Source: an uncultured Blautia sp. (lineage in GTDB: Bacteria; Bacillota; Clostridia; Lachnospirales; Lachnospiraceae). Taken from it: a stretch of DNA of 64,000 nt. The stretch is from assembly GCA_934408705.1 (NCBI GenBank), contig CAKRVL010000001.1, positions 10,571 through 74,570 of the forward strand, written 5' to 3'. The translations under genes were made by a program, and so were the position numbers. The notes under the pieces are model-generated. The model saw only the letters and a list, made by a program, of their open reading frames with translations. It had not been told where the DNA came from and made no database searches. Positions 34,097 to 43,163 of the stretch are shown piece by piece; position 1 is the stretch's first letter, and every line of letters begins with the position of its first letter.

Positions 34097-35032
34097 ATGG
34101 ATAAAATTGCAGTATTGATCCCCTGCTATAATGAAAGTAAAACTATAGAGAAGGTCGTGAAGGACTTTAAAAGGGTATTGCCTGAAGCAGTGGTATATGT
34201 TTATGATAACAATTCTACTGACCATACCGACGAGATTGCGCGCCGTGCAGGGGCAGTGGTCCGCTATGAATATCAGCAGGGAAAGGGAAATGTAATCCGC
34301 AGAATGTTCAGGGAAATTGATGCCCAGTGCTACATTATGGCGGATGGAGATGACACTTATCCGGCTGAATTTGCTCCGCCAATGGTGGATAAGGTTCTGC
34401 GGAAAAAGGTAGATATGGTGGTTGGAGACAGGCTGTCTTCTACTTATTTTACAGAGAATAAACGGCCATTTCATAACTTTGGTAACAGTCTGGTGCGTAA
34501 ATGTATCAATATTATGTTTAAGACTCAGATCAACGATATCATGACGGGCTACAGGGCGTTTAGTTATCAGTTCGTGAAGTCCTTCCCGGTATTATCCAAG
34601 GGCTTTGAAATTGAGACAGAAATGAGTATTCATGCGGTAGATAAGAATATGTACATTGAGAATGAAGTGATCGAATACAGAGATCGTCCGGATGGAAGTG
34701 AATCTAAGCTGAATACTTATTCTGATGGATTTAAGGTGTTAAGAACTATTGCCAGATTGTATCGAAACTATAAGCCCATGGCTTTCTTTGGTCTGTTGGC
34801 AGCGGTACTTCTTATCCTGGGAATTGGATTCTTTATTCCGGTATTTGTTACCTTTCTTGAGACAGGCAGAGTTGGTAAAATTCCTACACTGATCGTGTGT
34901 GGTTTTGCAGTGCTTGGAGCGATCCAGTCCCTGTTTTCCGGTATGATTTTACAGACTATGATTCAGAAGAATCGCCAGGATTTTGAAATGGAATTGCAGC
35001 ATATTCAGGAACAGTATAATGAACGCAGATAA
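34097..35032 (+). CDS. GT2 glycosyltransferase with two C-terminal membrane helices (GtrB/DPM1-like)
   Basis: 311 aa. AVLIPCYNESKTIEKVVKDF, VYDNNSTDHT and YIMADGDDTYP form the GT-A catalytic site, and two helices (MAFFGLLAAVLLILGIGFFI, TLIVCGFAVLGAIQSLFSGMIL) close the protein, as in enzymes that make polyprenyl-phosphate glucose. The last codons and the stop (Glu-Arg-Arg-stop) are the first bases of the 158-bp repeat. Codon use is less AT-rich than in the preceding genes. Confidence 0.9.
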   Translation: MDKIAVLIPCYNESKTIEKVVKDFKRVLPEAVVYVYDNNSTDHTDEIARRAGAVVRYEYQQGKGNVIRRMFREIDAQCYIMADGDDTYPAEFAPPMVDKVLRKKVDMVVGDRLSSTYFTENKRPFHNFGNSLVRKCINIMFKTQINDIMTGYRAFSYQFVKSFPVLSKGFEIETEMSIHAVDKNMYIENEVIEYRDRPDGSESKLNTYSDGFKVLRTIARLYRNYKPMAFFGLLAAVLLILGIGFFIPVFVTFLETGRVGKIPTLIVCGFAVLGAIQSLFSGMILQTMIQKNRQDFEMELQHIQEQYNERR

Positions 35033-35181
35033 GCATTCCCCCGCTTCAAGTGCGTGGAGCACTAAGCGATGGGTAAGGGGGATGCTTATGTCAGTGGGAG
35101 CTAAAGGCTCCCACTGACAGGTCGCGAAGCGACTGCGTTCATGAGCAAGTAGCGAAGCGGATTGCGAATGTCCGCTTTACA
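35020..35181 (+). repeat. Structured 158-bp intergenic repeat, copy 2
   Basis: Same length and orientation as the copies at 6576 and 62313. The loop of the GTCAGTGGGAGC hairpin differs (TAAAG in place of CTTCA or CTCCA) and the last hairpin has GGAT opposite GTCC, keeping a T-G pair. Its first 12 bases code for the end of the GT2 gene. It fills most of the gap before the asparagine-synthase-like gene. Confidence 0.85.
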
Positions 35182-35236
35182 TATCTGTTCTGGAAAACAA
35201 TTATGAAAAGTAAGAATAGGTTATAATTTTGGGAAA

Positions 35237-36724
35237 ATGACACATACGAAACAATTTATAATTATGGATGCGCCCTTTGAAAAAGAAGGATTTCTGCATA
35301 TTGTATTAGACTGCGGAAAGGTGCTTTCCTATCAGAGAGAGCTTCATATCCAAACTGGATATACGATGGAAAATAAGGTGCAGTTTTGTCTTCTGGGATG
35401 GGCGTTTCAGGCAGACAAAGACCGATCAGATCCTGTGGAAGAAGTGAGAAATCTTTCAGAAAAACAGAATCTGGAAGAGTTGCTGGATACATGGTCTGGC
35501 AGATGGCTGCTCATATATGGACAGCAGATTTACATGGATGCATGTGGACTATTAGGCTGCTTTTATACAGAGACTGGCATTGTATCCAGCAGTCTTGGGT
35601 GTCTGGATGATGCTCTTGGCAGACGGTACAGAAATCCTTGTTTAAGTCATGGGTTTGGTCTGGATTATTATCCTGGAATGGACACTGTATATGCAGATAC
35701 CAGAAGACTTTTGCCTTCTCAGACATATGATTTTATTCAGAAGAAATGTGGGAAACGCAGTCTGACATCTAAGCATTTTCAATTGCAAAATGATGAGCAG
35801 AGAATTGATGAAATCATAGAGTGTTTTGAAACGATTCTTCATAATCTGGAACGCACTTACCCTGGAAAAATCATGCTTCCATTAACAGGAGGATATGATT
35901 CCAGAACCATGATGGCACTTTTGGAGTACAGCAAAATCAGGTATTCTGCTTTTACAATGGAGCATGGGAATATTTCCAGCCTGGATCAGGAAGCACCGTT
36001 GAAACTGGTTGAATTGACCGGCAGAGAGTACCAATATATAAGAAGGGAAGGCAAAAGAAACAGAAAGAGCCTGCAGGCCTATGACAGGCATTGCAGTGGA
36101 ATGGCAATGGATGAAGACCGAAACTTTTTTGCCTATGATCAGTATCCTCATAGTGAAGAAAACATTGCAATTTTGCGTGCCGGAGTTTGGGAAAGTGTCT
36201 ATTATACGATCTACAATTGGGTTGATCATGCGGGATTTAATGTTGGTAAATATAAGAAAAAATATATCAATATACGTTGGCGAAGAGATATGCAGACATC
36301 TTTAGAGCATTACTTTTCTTATGTACAGGAGAACCCACAGGAGCTGAAATGGCCGGTGCGTTTTTACCGTGAGCAACGAGTCGGTTGTTGGCTTTCCAGT
36401 GTTGAGCAGTCTCTTACGTTAATCTCTAAAATGGATTCTCTGCAGCTTTGCAACTGCGGTTGTATTTTGGGATTGTTAAGCGAGATTTCCCCTGAATTAC
36501 TGGAGGGCAAGAAGCATGAAGTGAAAATTATCCAGAAAACCTGTCCTAAGCTGCTTCAGGTAACCTTGCAAAATAAAGAAAATAAATTTCGAAAAAACAG
36601 CAGCATAGAGATGTTAAAAAAAGATATTACATATTTAAAAAATTGTTGGAACTGCCTGGATGGAAAGGGGAAAATAAAGGAACCCCTGCGTTTCATTAAG
36701 AAAAAGATACGGAGAGATAGCTGA
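35237..36724 (+). CDS. Asparagine-synthase-like protein without a functional glutaminase domain
   Basis: 495 aa. The ATP-pyrophosphatase loop LPLTGGYDSRTMMALLEY (residues 217-229 region) and YSAFTMEHG identify an AsnB-type synthetase domain. The N-terminal region has the length of a class II glutaminase domain, but the protein starts MTHTKQF with no Cys2, so glutamine cannot be used in the normal way. Its place inside a surface glycan locus suggests amide formation on a sugar acid or peptide, or a non-enzymatic role. The ribosome site is weak (GGGAAA). It adjoins the DUF2142 gene (1 nt gap). Confidence 0.78.
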   Translation: MTHTKQFIIMDAPFEKEGFLHIVLDCGKVLSYQRELHIQTGYTMENKVQFCLLGWAFQADKDRSDPVEEVRNLSEKQNLEELLDTWSGRWLLIYGQQIYMDACGLLGCFYTETGIVSSSLGCLDDALGRRYRNPCLSHGFGLDYYPGMDTVYADTRRLLPSQTYDFIQKKCGKRSLTSKHFQLQNDEQRIDEIIECFETILHNLERTYPGKIMLPLTGGYDSRTMMALLEYSKIRYSAFTMEHGNISSLDQEAPLKLVELTGREYQYIRREGKRNRKSLQAYDRHCSGMAMDEDRNFFAYDQYPHSEENIAILRAGVWESVYYTIYNWVDHAGFNVGKYKKKYINIRWRRDMQTSLEHYFSYVQENPQELKWPVRFYREQRVGCWLSSVEQSLTLISKMDSLQLCNCGCILGLLSEISPELLEGKKHEVKIIQKTCPKLLQVTLQNKENKFRKNSSIEMLKKDITYLKNCWNCLDGKGKIKEPLRFIKKKIRRDS

Positions 36725-36725
36725 T

Positions 36726-38669
36726 TTGAATAGAATAGTAACGAAGGCAAGATATGTGTTTTTTATTAAGGAAAGTCAGAAATTCCGCGTAGTAATAGAA
36801 ATAATGGCTGCGCTATTTTTGGCATTATTTGTGGAACTGGCATTTAATTATCAGTCCCTTATTAATGGATTTGACCCTGTGACAATCACAGATAATACTA
36901 CCACTTCAAAGGGACAGCTGATTTATACAAAGAAAATGGATCAGCCGGTTTATATAAAAAAATTGATTCTTCAGGGAAAAGCAGATAAAAAAAGTTATTA
37001 TCGCATAGAGCTGGTTACTGTAAATGCTTTTGGGGAAGAAGAAATCGTGGAGTTAAAGGATGTCATGCTTACAGAATTGGATGCAGCCTTTACCAATATA
37101 AATAAAAAGGTGAAGGAAATAACGATTACATTTAAGCATGCATCCAATGTTCACCTGACGAATATTTCTTACTCAAATCAGATGAAATTCAACAAATTCA
37201 GACTGTTTTTCTTCTGGTTGGTAAGCTTTCTGGCGTTACTGATTCTGTTTGAAAAGGATCTGCTTTTGAAACGATTGTGGCTATTTTATACCATTGCTTC
37301 CTTGGGATTTGGAAGTATTATCATTGTGGCTTCTGGTACGTATGCGGTTACCTGGGATGAAGAAATTCATTATATGACGGTACACAATGCCGGATTTTCA
37401 TCAGTTGTAAATTCTAATTCTGCCACATCACTGAATTTTATACGAAATAGCTGGTCGGCAAATACTGGTGAAGAGCGTTATCTGTTGAATCAGTATCTGA
37501 ATGAGGAAGCAAAAAAAGATCAGGTAACATATGAATATCCGAAAGTCATAAAGAGTTATATCACCCACTTTCCGATGATTCTTGCTTATCATTTAGGTGA
37601 AAAAATAGGGCTTTCTTATACGGCTAATTATACTTTAGGGCGCTTTGGAAATCTGCTGTTCTGTGTACTGATCAATGCATTTGCCATTGCACTGGCAAGA
37701 AGGAAAAAAATTCTGATCGCAGTTGTAGGAATGATGCCCACGGTGATTTTTCAGAGTAGTATGTACACTTATGATGGTGTATGCTTCTCTTGCATAACGT
37801 TAGGAGCAGTACTTTGTATAAATGAACTGGAGAAGAGAAGAGGAACAGAAAAGCTAGGGAATATTGCTGCAGCGGCAGTGTTCCTGTGCATTGGAAGCGC
37901 AGCAAAACCTGTATATTTTCCTGTGATTTTTCTTCTTTTTCCGTGTATTTTGGGAAAAATCAAGCCGTTTTTTAATTCGAAAATCAGGAAAAGAATGGGT
38001 ATCTGTGCGATTGTGATACTGGCTATTCTGGCAATAGGAGTCGTAACCATAAAGCTTCGTCCGTTGACAGAGAGCATTGCACAGGGAAACTTATCCTATG
38101 GTGGTGATGTTCGTGGCGGAGATACAGGAATGGCCGGACAGCTTTTGAATATTATGGAGCATCCGGTGGCTTTTGGGAAAATGCTAGTGCAGGATATTTT
38201 TTCCTTTGATAATTTCCGGAATATGGGGGATGAAGTAGAAAATACTACATTAATCTGTAACCAGATGTTTTTGAATTTGTATGTTTTGGGAACCTTGAAG
38301 GAAGTCTGGGCTTTGTTATTATTACCCCTCCTGCTTCTTATTTTTCTCGTGGAACCACAAGGGGAAACGAAGCCGGTTTATTCTCAGAAGCGTATTCGTA
38401 TAGACTGTATCTGGGTGACGCTTGTATCCGTTATTCTGGTATGGCTTGCCATGTATCTGACCTTTACACCTATTGGTGCAAGCAGGATTCAAGGCGTGCA
38501 GGCAAGGTATTTTTTACCATTATTTTTACCATTTGCCTATATTGTTTCTGGTAATAATATCAAAATAAAGCTTTCCAGATTGCGCTATTATCAGATTGCA
38601 CTGGGAGCCGGATTAGTGTTATGCGCAGAGTGCATATATGAGTTTTTAATCGTAGGGAAAACCTTGTAA
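36726..38669 (+). CDS. DUF2142-family polytopic membrane protein (second copy), TTG start
   Basis: 647 aa. A helix near residue 25-45, an extracytoplasmic region of about 110 residues, then many membrane helices. The family motif appears as GTYAVTWDEEIHYMTVHNAG. It is the counterpart of the protein at 25.6 kb but divergent. TTG 36726 is accepted because GGAGAG lies about 9 nt upstream and no ATG fits. It likely transfers a sugar from a lipid carrier outside the cell, as inferred for the family. The gene is closely linked to the asparagine-synthase-like gene. Confidence 0.8.
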   Translation: MNRIVTKARYVFFIKESQKFRVVIEIMAALFLALFVELAFNYQSLINGFDPVTITDNTTTSKGQLIYTKKMDQPVYIKKLILQGKADKKSYYRIELVTVNAFGEEEIVELKDVMLTELDAAFTNINKKVKEITITFKHASNVHLTNISYSNQMKFNKFRLFFFWLVSFLALLILFEKDLLLKRLWLFYTIASLGFGSIIIVASGTYAVTWDEEIHYMTVHNAGFSSVVNSNSATSLNFIRNSWSANTGEERYLLNQYLNEEAKKDQVTYEYPKVIKSYITHFPMILAYHLGEKIGLSYTANYTLGRFGNLLFCVLINAFAIALARRKKILIAVVGMMPTVIFQSSMYTYDGVCFSCITLGAVLCINELEKRRGTEKLGNIAAAAVFLCIGSAAKPVYFPVIFLLFPCILGKIKPFFNSKIRKRMGICAIVILAILAIGVVTIKLRPLTESIAQGNLSYGGDVRGGDTGMAGQLLNIMEHPVAFGKMLVQDIFSFDNFRNMGDEVENTTLICNQMFLNLYVLGTLKEVWALLLLPLLLLIFLVEPQGETKPVYSQKRIRIDCIWVTLVSVILVWLAMYLTFTPIGASRIQGVQARYFLPLFLPFAYIVSGNNIKIKLSRLRYYQIALGAGLVLCAECIYEFLIVGKTL

Positions 38670-38683
38670 GAAAGGAGCAGAGG

Positions 38684-40717
38684 ATGCAAGAGAGACGACG
38701 AATTTTAGCTGTTATACTATCGGTGATACTGGCATTTCAGCCCGTATCTGCAGTAGCAGAAACGCTGGATGGAAATGATATCTGGACAGCTGAAGATGCA
38801 ACTGTGGAAAACGAGAATGGGTTTGTGTCGGAGAATCCGGAGTATGAAACAGAAGAAAATGAAGCTACAGATGAATTCCAGTCTGAATTTTCAGTGGATG
38901 AAAATTCTGTAATTACAGCGGAAGAGTATGGAGAAGTTCAGGCTGGTGCTATTGCAGCAGATGCGTCGGCTGACGGTATTTCGCTCTTTTCTCTTGGGTA
39001 CTATACAGATAGCTACGGAGCGCAGCTGGAGGGAAATTCCAAGGCGATTTATGAACAGTTGGTAGAGAATTATGTGATAAATTATAAAGATCATCTGGAT
39101 AGCCTTAAGATTTCCTTTAATTTGCCTGAAGTGATCAGCTTTGATGCTGTTGTAAAAAACGGAAAGTTTTTTAAAGAGGGAGAGGGTTATGAGGCAGCAA
39201 GCTACCGACTAGGCAGTGAAATGCAAGCTGCTACAGATGCTTTTTCCTATGATTTTCCGCAGGCTTTCTGGTTTAAAGGAAGTGCATATAGCTGCGGAAT
39301 CGCATGTAAGGCAGATGCGTCTTCTTCTACTGGATATACAGGTGCTTTTAGCTCCGTTACATTTGATCCTTCTGAACGGCAATGCAGGGAAAATGCTCAT
39401 ACAAGAATGGGTGAATTCATGACTGCCGTACAGAAGACTGTGAAGAAATTACAGGCAGAAACAACTGGAATGACCAGAGAACAGAAGGTAAAAGCTATTC
39501 ATGATTATATCTGTAAGAATGTAGTCTACTATAATGATGAAACACCATGGGTACACTCAGCAGGCTCTCTTTTTCTGGATGAAAATCCAGCTTTTGTGTG
39601 CGAAGGCTATGCGAAATCCATGAGAATTTTGTGCTATTATATGGGGATTAATTGTGCATGTGTTTGTGGGCTTGCAAGGTCAACTTCCACTGGCTCCGCT
39701 GGTCCACATATGTGGAATTATATTCAGATGGAGGATAATAGGTGGTATCTTGTGGACGCGACCTGGGATGATGGCACTTCCACATTATATTCTGATTATC
39801 TGCTTGTAGGAAGAAATTCCAAGGGACGCTATATTACCATTGGAGAAGAGCGAGAAGAGTATACAAGCTTTTCCACGCAGGCAGATGGTTCGGCCGGCCC
39901 GATTTTTATTTTGCCGACATTGACAGAGAAAAGTTATGAGGAAAATGTAACAGCTGCGCCAATACCGACTGTGACAGCTACCCCACAGCCAACCGCGACA
40001 GCTACCCCGCAGCCAACCGCGGCAGCTACCCCGCAGCCAACAGCGACAGCTACGCCGCAGCCAACAGCGACAGTCACCCCACAGCCAACAGCGGCAGCTA
40101 CCCCACAGCCAACAGCGACAGCTACCCCACAGCCAACCGCGGCAGCTACCCCACAGCCAACAGCGACAGCTACCCCACAGCCAACAGCGACAGCTACCCC
40201 GCAGCCAACAGCGACAGCTACCCCGCAGCCAACTGTGACAGCTACTCCGGCACCGGCCGTACAGCCAACATTTTCTCTGCCTTTGAGGGTGAAGCAGTCT
40301 TATAAGGTTAGTGGTAAGATAAAGAAAGTAAGTACCTCTAATGCAAAGGTTGTCAGTGTAAATAAGAAGGGTAAAATTACCGCAAAAAAAGTGGGAAAAG
40401 CAAAGGTTACTATCACTTATGCAAACGGAAGCACCCAGATTTACAGTGTAAAGGTTCAGAGAGGAATTGTAAAAACAACTGGAATTTCCCTGAATAAGCG
40501 CAGCATAACATTGGCAAAGAAGGGAAAACGCTTCCAGCTAAAGGTGAAGCTTAGTCCGGTTACAAGCCAGCAGAAGATAACCTATAAAAGCTCCAATCCT
40601 GACGTGGTTTCAGTGAGTGCTAAGGGAAAACTTACTGCCAGAAAAAAAGGAACTGCCACAATTACAGTAAAATCCGGGAAAAAGAAAATGACCTGTAAAG
40701 TAAAAGTGAAGAAATAA
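38684..40717 (+). CDS. Secreted transglutaminase-like protein with Thr-Pro repeats and Ig-like domains
   Basis: 677 aa. Signal peptide (ILAVILSVILAFQPVSAVAE), acidic linker to residue 75, a transglutaminase-like catalytic domain with the triad Cys306 (FVCEGYAKSM), His342 (GPHMWNYI) and Asp358 (LVDATWDDG), a linker of TATPQPTA octapeptides (428-523), and two basic Big_2-type Ig-like domains (KVVSVNKKGKITAKKVGKAK; TYKSSNPDVVSVSAKGKLTA). The Lys-rich end probably binds the wall polymers. It could crosslink or cleave surface proteins or peptidoglycan peptides. It is the last gene of the locus, followed by a terminator. Confidence 0.9.
   Translation: MQERRRILAVILSVILAFQPVSAVAETLDGNDIWTAEDATVENENGFVSENPEYETEENEATDEFQSEFSVDENSVITAEEYGEVQAGAIAADASADGISLFSLGYYTDSYGAQLEGNSKAIYEQLVENYVINYKDHLDSLKISFNLPEVISFDAVVKNGKFFKEGEGYEAASYRLGSEMQAATDAFSYDFPQAFWFKGSAYSCGIACKADASSSTGYTGAFSSVTFDPSERQCRENAHTRMGEFMTAVQKTVKKLQAETTGMTREQKVKAIHDYICKNVVYYNDETPWVHSAGSLFLDENPAFVCEGYAKSMRILCYYMGINCACVCGLARSTSTGSAGPHMWNYIQMEDNRWYLVDATWDDGTSTLYSDYLLVGRNSKGRYITIGEEREEYTSFSTQADGSAGPIFILPTLTEKSYEENVTAAPIPTVTATPQPTATATPQPTAAATPQPTATATPQPTATVTPQPTAAATPQPTATATPQPTAAATPQPTATATPQPTATATPQPTATATPQPTVTATPAPAVQPTFSLPLRVKQSYKVSGKIKKVSTSNAKVVSVNKKGKITAKKVGKAKVTITYANGSTQIYSVKVQRGIVKTTGISLNKRSITLAKKGKRFQLKVKLSPVTSQQKITYKSSNPDVVSVSAKGKLTARKKGTATITVKSGKKKMTCKVKVKK
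39968..40255 (+). repeat. 24-bp tandem repeat coding for TATPQPTA octapeptides
   Basis: Eleven 24-bp units (such as ACAGCTACCCCACAGCCAAC plus 4 bases) and a degenerate twelfth lie inside the transglutaminase gene. Units differ by a few bases, mainly CCA/CCG and GCG/GCA. Copy number could vary by slippage without breaking the frame. Confidence 0.92.
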
Positions 40718-40726
40718 AAATTTTGG

Positions 40727-40766
40727 AAACTGTCTGAGTCAGAAAAATCTGATTTAGGCAGTTTTT
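40727..40766 (+). terminator. Terminator at the end of the glycan locus
   Basis: AAACTGTCT pairs with AGGCAGTT and an inner TCAGA/TCTGA extends the stem; TTTTT follows. It separates the surface locus from the fatty-acid operon. Confidence 0.85.
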
Positions 40767-40782
40767 CATTTTGAGTAAGGGG

Positions 40783-40822
40783 TTGACAAATAAAAAAATT
40801 ATGATATACTTTGATAATCAAA
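40783..40822 (+). promoter_or_regulatory. Fatty-acid operon promoter with FabT-like operator
   Basis: TTGACA (40783-40788), 16-nt spacer and TATACT (40805-40810) form a near-consensus promoter. TTTGATAATCAAA (40810-40822), starting at the last base of the -10, is close to the FabT box of streptococci (TTTGATTATCAAA). Repressor binding there would block the transcription start. Confidence 0.75.
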
Positions 40823-40876
40823 CTATTTTAAAACAAAAACAAACTCAAAGTAATTACAATATACCTGGAGGGTATT

Positions 40877-41845
40877 ATGGTTGGAAAAATAAAGGGAACC
40901 GGATCCTACAGACCGGCTCAGGTGTGGGACAATGATAAACTGTCTCACATGATGGACACAAGTGACGAATGGATCCGGGGACGGACAGGAATCGGGCAGA
41001 GACACATTGCGAATCAGGAAGAAACAGTTGCCTATATGGCTGCCAGCGCAGCAGGAGAGGCTCTTAGAGCGGCAGGAATGCGGCCAGAAGAGATTGATTT
41101 GATACTGGTATCTACAATGTCCTCAGAGAAAATAATGCCTTGCGCGGCATGTGAGGTGCAGAAGCTGATCGGCGCTGCAAATGCTACCTGCTTTGATCTG
41201 AATAGCGCCTGCACCGGATTCCTTCTGGCTCTGAATACTGCTCAGGCCTATCTGGGACAGCAGATTTATAAAAGGGCGCTTGTGATCGGTGCAGAAGTTC
41301 TTTCTCATCTTACCAACTGGCAGGATCGAAGTACCTGTGTGTTATTTGGAGATGGAGCAGGAGCGGTTGTTCTGGAAGCAGAAGATGATGGGGTTTATAT
41401 TCAGACCACACATTCTATTGGAAAAAGCGGCGAAGCACTTACATGTACCAGCCGGAATCAGCCGGAATTTATAGAAAATGAAGCTGATCTGGCACCCACT
41501 TATATGCAGATGGATGGCAAGGAAGTGTTCAAATTTGCTGTTTCCAAAGTACCGGAGGTGATTCATGAGGTTCTGGAAAAAGCCGGAAAAACCAAAGAAG
41601 AAATCCGCTTTTATATACTTCATCAGGCGAATCAGAGAATTGTTTCTTCTGTGTCAAAGCACATGAAAGAGCCTTTGGAAAAATACCCAATGAATATAGA
41701 AACACTTGGAAATACATCATCGGCAAGCATTCCGTTGTTGCTGGATGAATGGAATAAAAATGGAAAATTAAAGGCTGGAGACTGGATTATTCTTTCCGGT
41801 TTTGGTGGCGGGCTTACCTATGGGGCAAGCCTGATCCAGTGGTAA
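40877..41845 (+). CDS. fabH: Beta-ketoacyl-ACP synthase III
   Basis: 322 aa, the initiating condensing enzyme that joins acetyl- (or branched acyl-) CoA with malonyl-ACP. Cys112 in NSACTGFLLAL, the His of LHQANQRI and the Asn of LGNTSSASIP form the FabH catalytic triad. First gene of the operon, with an excellent GGAGGG site 6 nt upstream. The operon order from here matches that of streptococci. Confidence 0.96.
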   Translation: MVGKIKGTGSYRPAQVWDNDKLSHMMDTSDEWIRGRTGIGQRHIANQEETVAYMAASAAGEALRAAGMRPEEIDLILVSTMSSEKIMPCAACEVQKLIGAANATCFDLNSACTGFLLALNTAQAYLGQQIYKRALVIGAEVLSHLTNWQDRSTCVLFGDGAGAVVLEAEDDGVYIQTTHSIGKSGEALTCTSRNQPEFIENEADLAPTYMQMDGKEVFKFAVSKVPEVIHEVLEKAGKTKEEIRFYILHQANQRIVSSVSKHMKEPLEKYPMNIETLGNTSSASIPLLLDEWNKNGKLKAGDWIILSGFGGGLTYGASLIQW

Positions 41846-41931
41846 AAATGGTAATTCAGACCGCTAAATGGTCTTGAATAATAAATAAAAAATAGAAAAA
41901 TCAATAAAAACAGACAATAAGGAGAATAAAA

Positions 41932-42156
41932 ATGTTAGAAAAAATCAAAGAAATCGCAGCAGATTCATTAGGAGCAGACGTAAATACAATGACAGCAGGA
42001 ACATCTTTTAAGGAAGATCTTGGGGCTGATTCCCTTGACCTTTTTGAGATGGTAATGGCATTAGAAGAAGAGTTTGAAATCGAAATTCCAACTGAGGATC
42101 TTGAAAATATTAAGACAATCGGTGATGTAGAAACATATCTTCAGAACCACCAGTAA
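41932..42156 (+). CDS. acpP: Acyl carrier protein
   Basis: 74 aa. The phosphopantetheine site is Ser34 in GADSLDLFEMVMALEEEFEIEIP, as in primary fatty-acid ACPs. It has its own AAGGAG site and lies between fabH and fabK, so it is the carrier for the whole pathway here. Confidence 0.96.
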   Translation: MLEKIKEIAADSLGADVNTMTAGTSFKEDLGADSLDLFEMVMALEEEFEIEIPTEDLENIKTIGDVETYLQNHQ

Positions 42157-42224
42157 TTTTGACTGCTTCATAGCAGAAAAATAGCAGATTTTTGTCTTAT
42201 GTATGAGTTTAGCAGGAGGATTTC

Positions 42225-43163
42225 ATGAAAACAGAAGTTACAGAATTACTTGGAATTGAATACCCGATCATCCAGGGCGGTATGGCCTGGGTGGCTGAAT
42301 ATCACCTGGCAGCGGCTGTTTCAGCAGCAGGCGGACTTGGGCTTATTGGTGCTGCAAGTGCGCCTGCAGACTGGGTACGCCAGCAGGTAAGAGAGGTAAA
42401 AAAGCTGACTGATAAGCCTTTTGGCGTTAACATTATGCTGATGAGCCCATACGCTGATGAGGTCGCCCAGGTAATCGTAGAGGAAAAGGTCCCGGTGGTT
42501 ACAACCGGAGCCGGAAATCCAGAAAAATATATGAAAATGTGGAAAGACGCAGGCGTTAAGATTATTCCGGTAATTGCTTCTGTGGCTCATGCAAAGCGTA
42601 TGGAGCGTTGTGGTGCAGACGCTGTTGTGGCAGAAGGATGCGAATCCGGCGGACACATTGGTGAGACAACCACAATGGTTCTGGTACCTCAGATTGCAGA
42701 TGCAGTAAATATTCCAGTCATTGCAGCTGGCGGAATTGCAGATGGCAGAGGTATAGCAGCAGCTTTTATGCTTGGTGCAAAAGCAGTTCAGATGGGAACC
42801 CATTTTGTGGCTACTACAGAATGCTGGGCGCATCAGAATTATAAGGATATGATTCTGAAAGCAAAGGATATTGATACAAAAGTAACAGGTCGTTCCACTG
42901 GTCATCCTGTACGCGCTCTCCGCAATCAGATGACAAAAGAGTATCTGAAAAAAGAGGCAGAAGGAGTTCCGTTTGAAGAACTGGAACAGATGACACTTGG
43001 CAGCCTTCGTCGTGCAGTTGTAGACGGAGATGTGAAGATGGGAAGCGTTATGGCTGGTCAGAGTGCAGGGCTTGTGAAGGAACAGATGAGCTGTCATGAC
43101 CTGATAGAAAAGCTTGTAAAAGAGACTGATGAATTATTGAAAGGAACAGGGATTTATGAATAA
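42225..43163 (+). CDS. fabK: Enoyl-ACP reductase II (FMN-dependent)
   Basis: 312 aa TIM-barrel flavoprotein of the nitronate monooxygenase/FabK group: GIEYPIIQGGMAWVAEY, VAEGCESGGHIGETTTM and VIAAGGIADGRGIAAAF contact FMN. It catalyses the last reduction of each elongation cycle and, with no fabI in the operon, is likely the main enoyl reductase. FabK enzymes are known to be naturally insensitive to triclosan. Overlaps fabD by 8 nt. Confidence 0.95.
   Translation: MKTEVTELLGIEYPIIQGGMAWVAEYHLAAAVSAAGGLGLIGAASAPADWVRQQVREVKKLTDKPFGVNIMLMSPYADEVAQVIVEEKVPVVTTGAGNPEKYMKMWKDAGVKIIPVIASVAHAKRMERCGADAVVAEGCESGGHIGETTTMVLVPQIADAVNIPVIAAGGIADGRGIAAAFMLGAKAVQMGTHFVATTECWAHQNYKDMILKAKDIDTKVTGRSTGHPVRALRNQMTKEYLKKEAEGVPFEELEQMTLGSLRRAVVDGDVKMGSVMAGQSAGLVKEQMSCHDLIEKLVKETDELLKGTGIYE

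Noticed and set aside
39968-40255. Regular 24-bp repeats resembling a repeat array
   Set aside because: They are contiguous coding repeats without spacers inside the transglutaminase gene, so not a CRISPR array.
42321-43097. 258-codon open frame opposite fabK
   Set aside because: Cys/His-rich antisense shadow of a clearly coding gene; no ribosome site and no domain.
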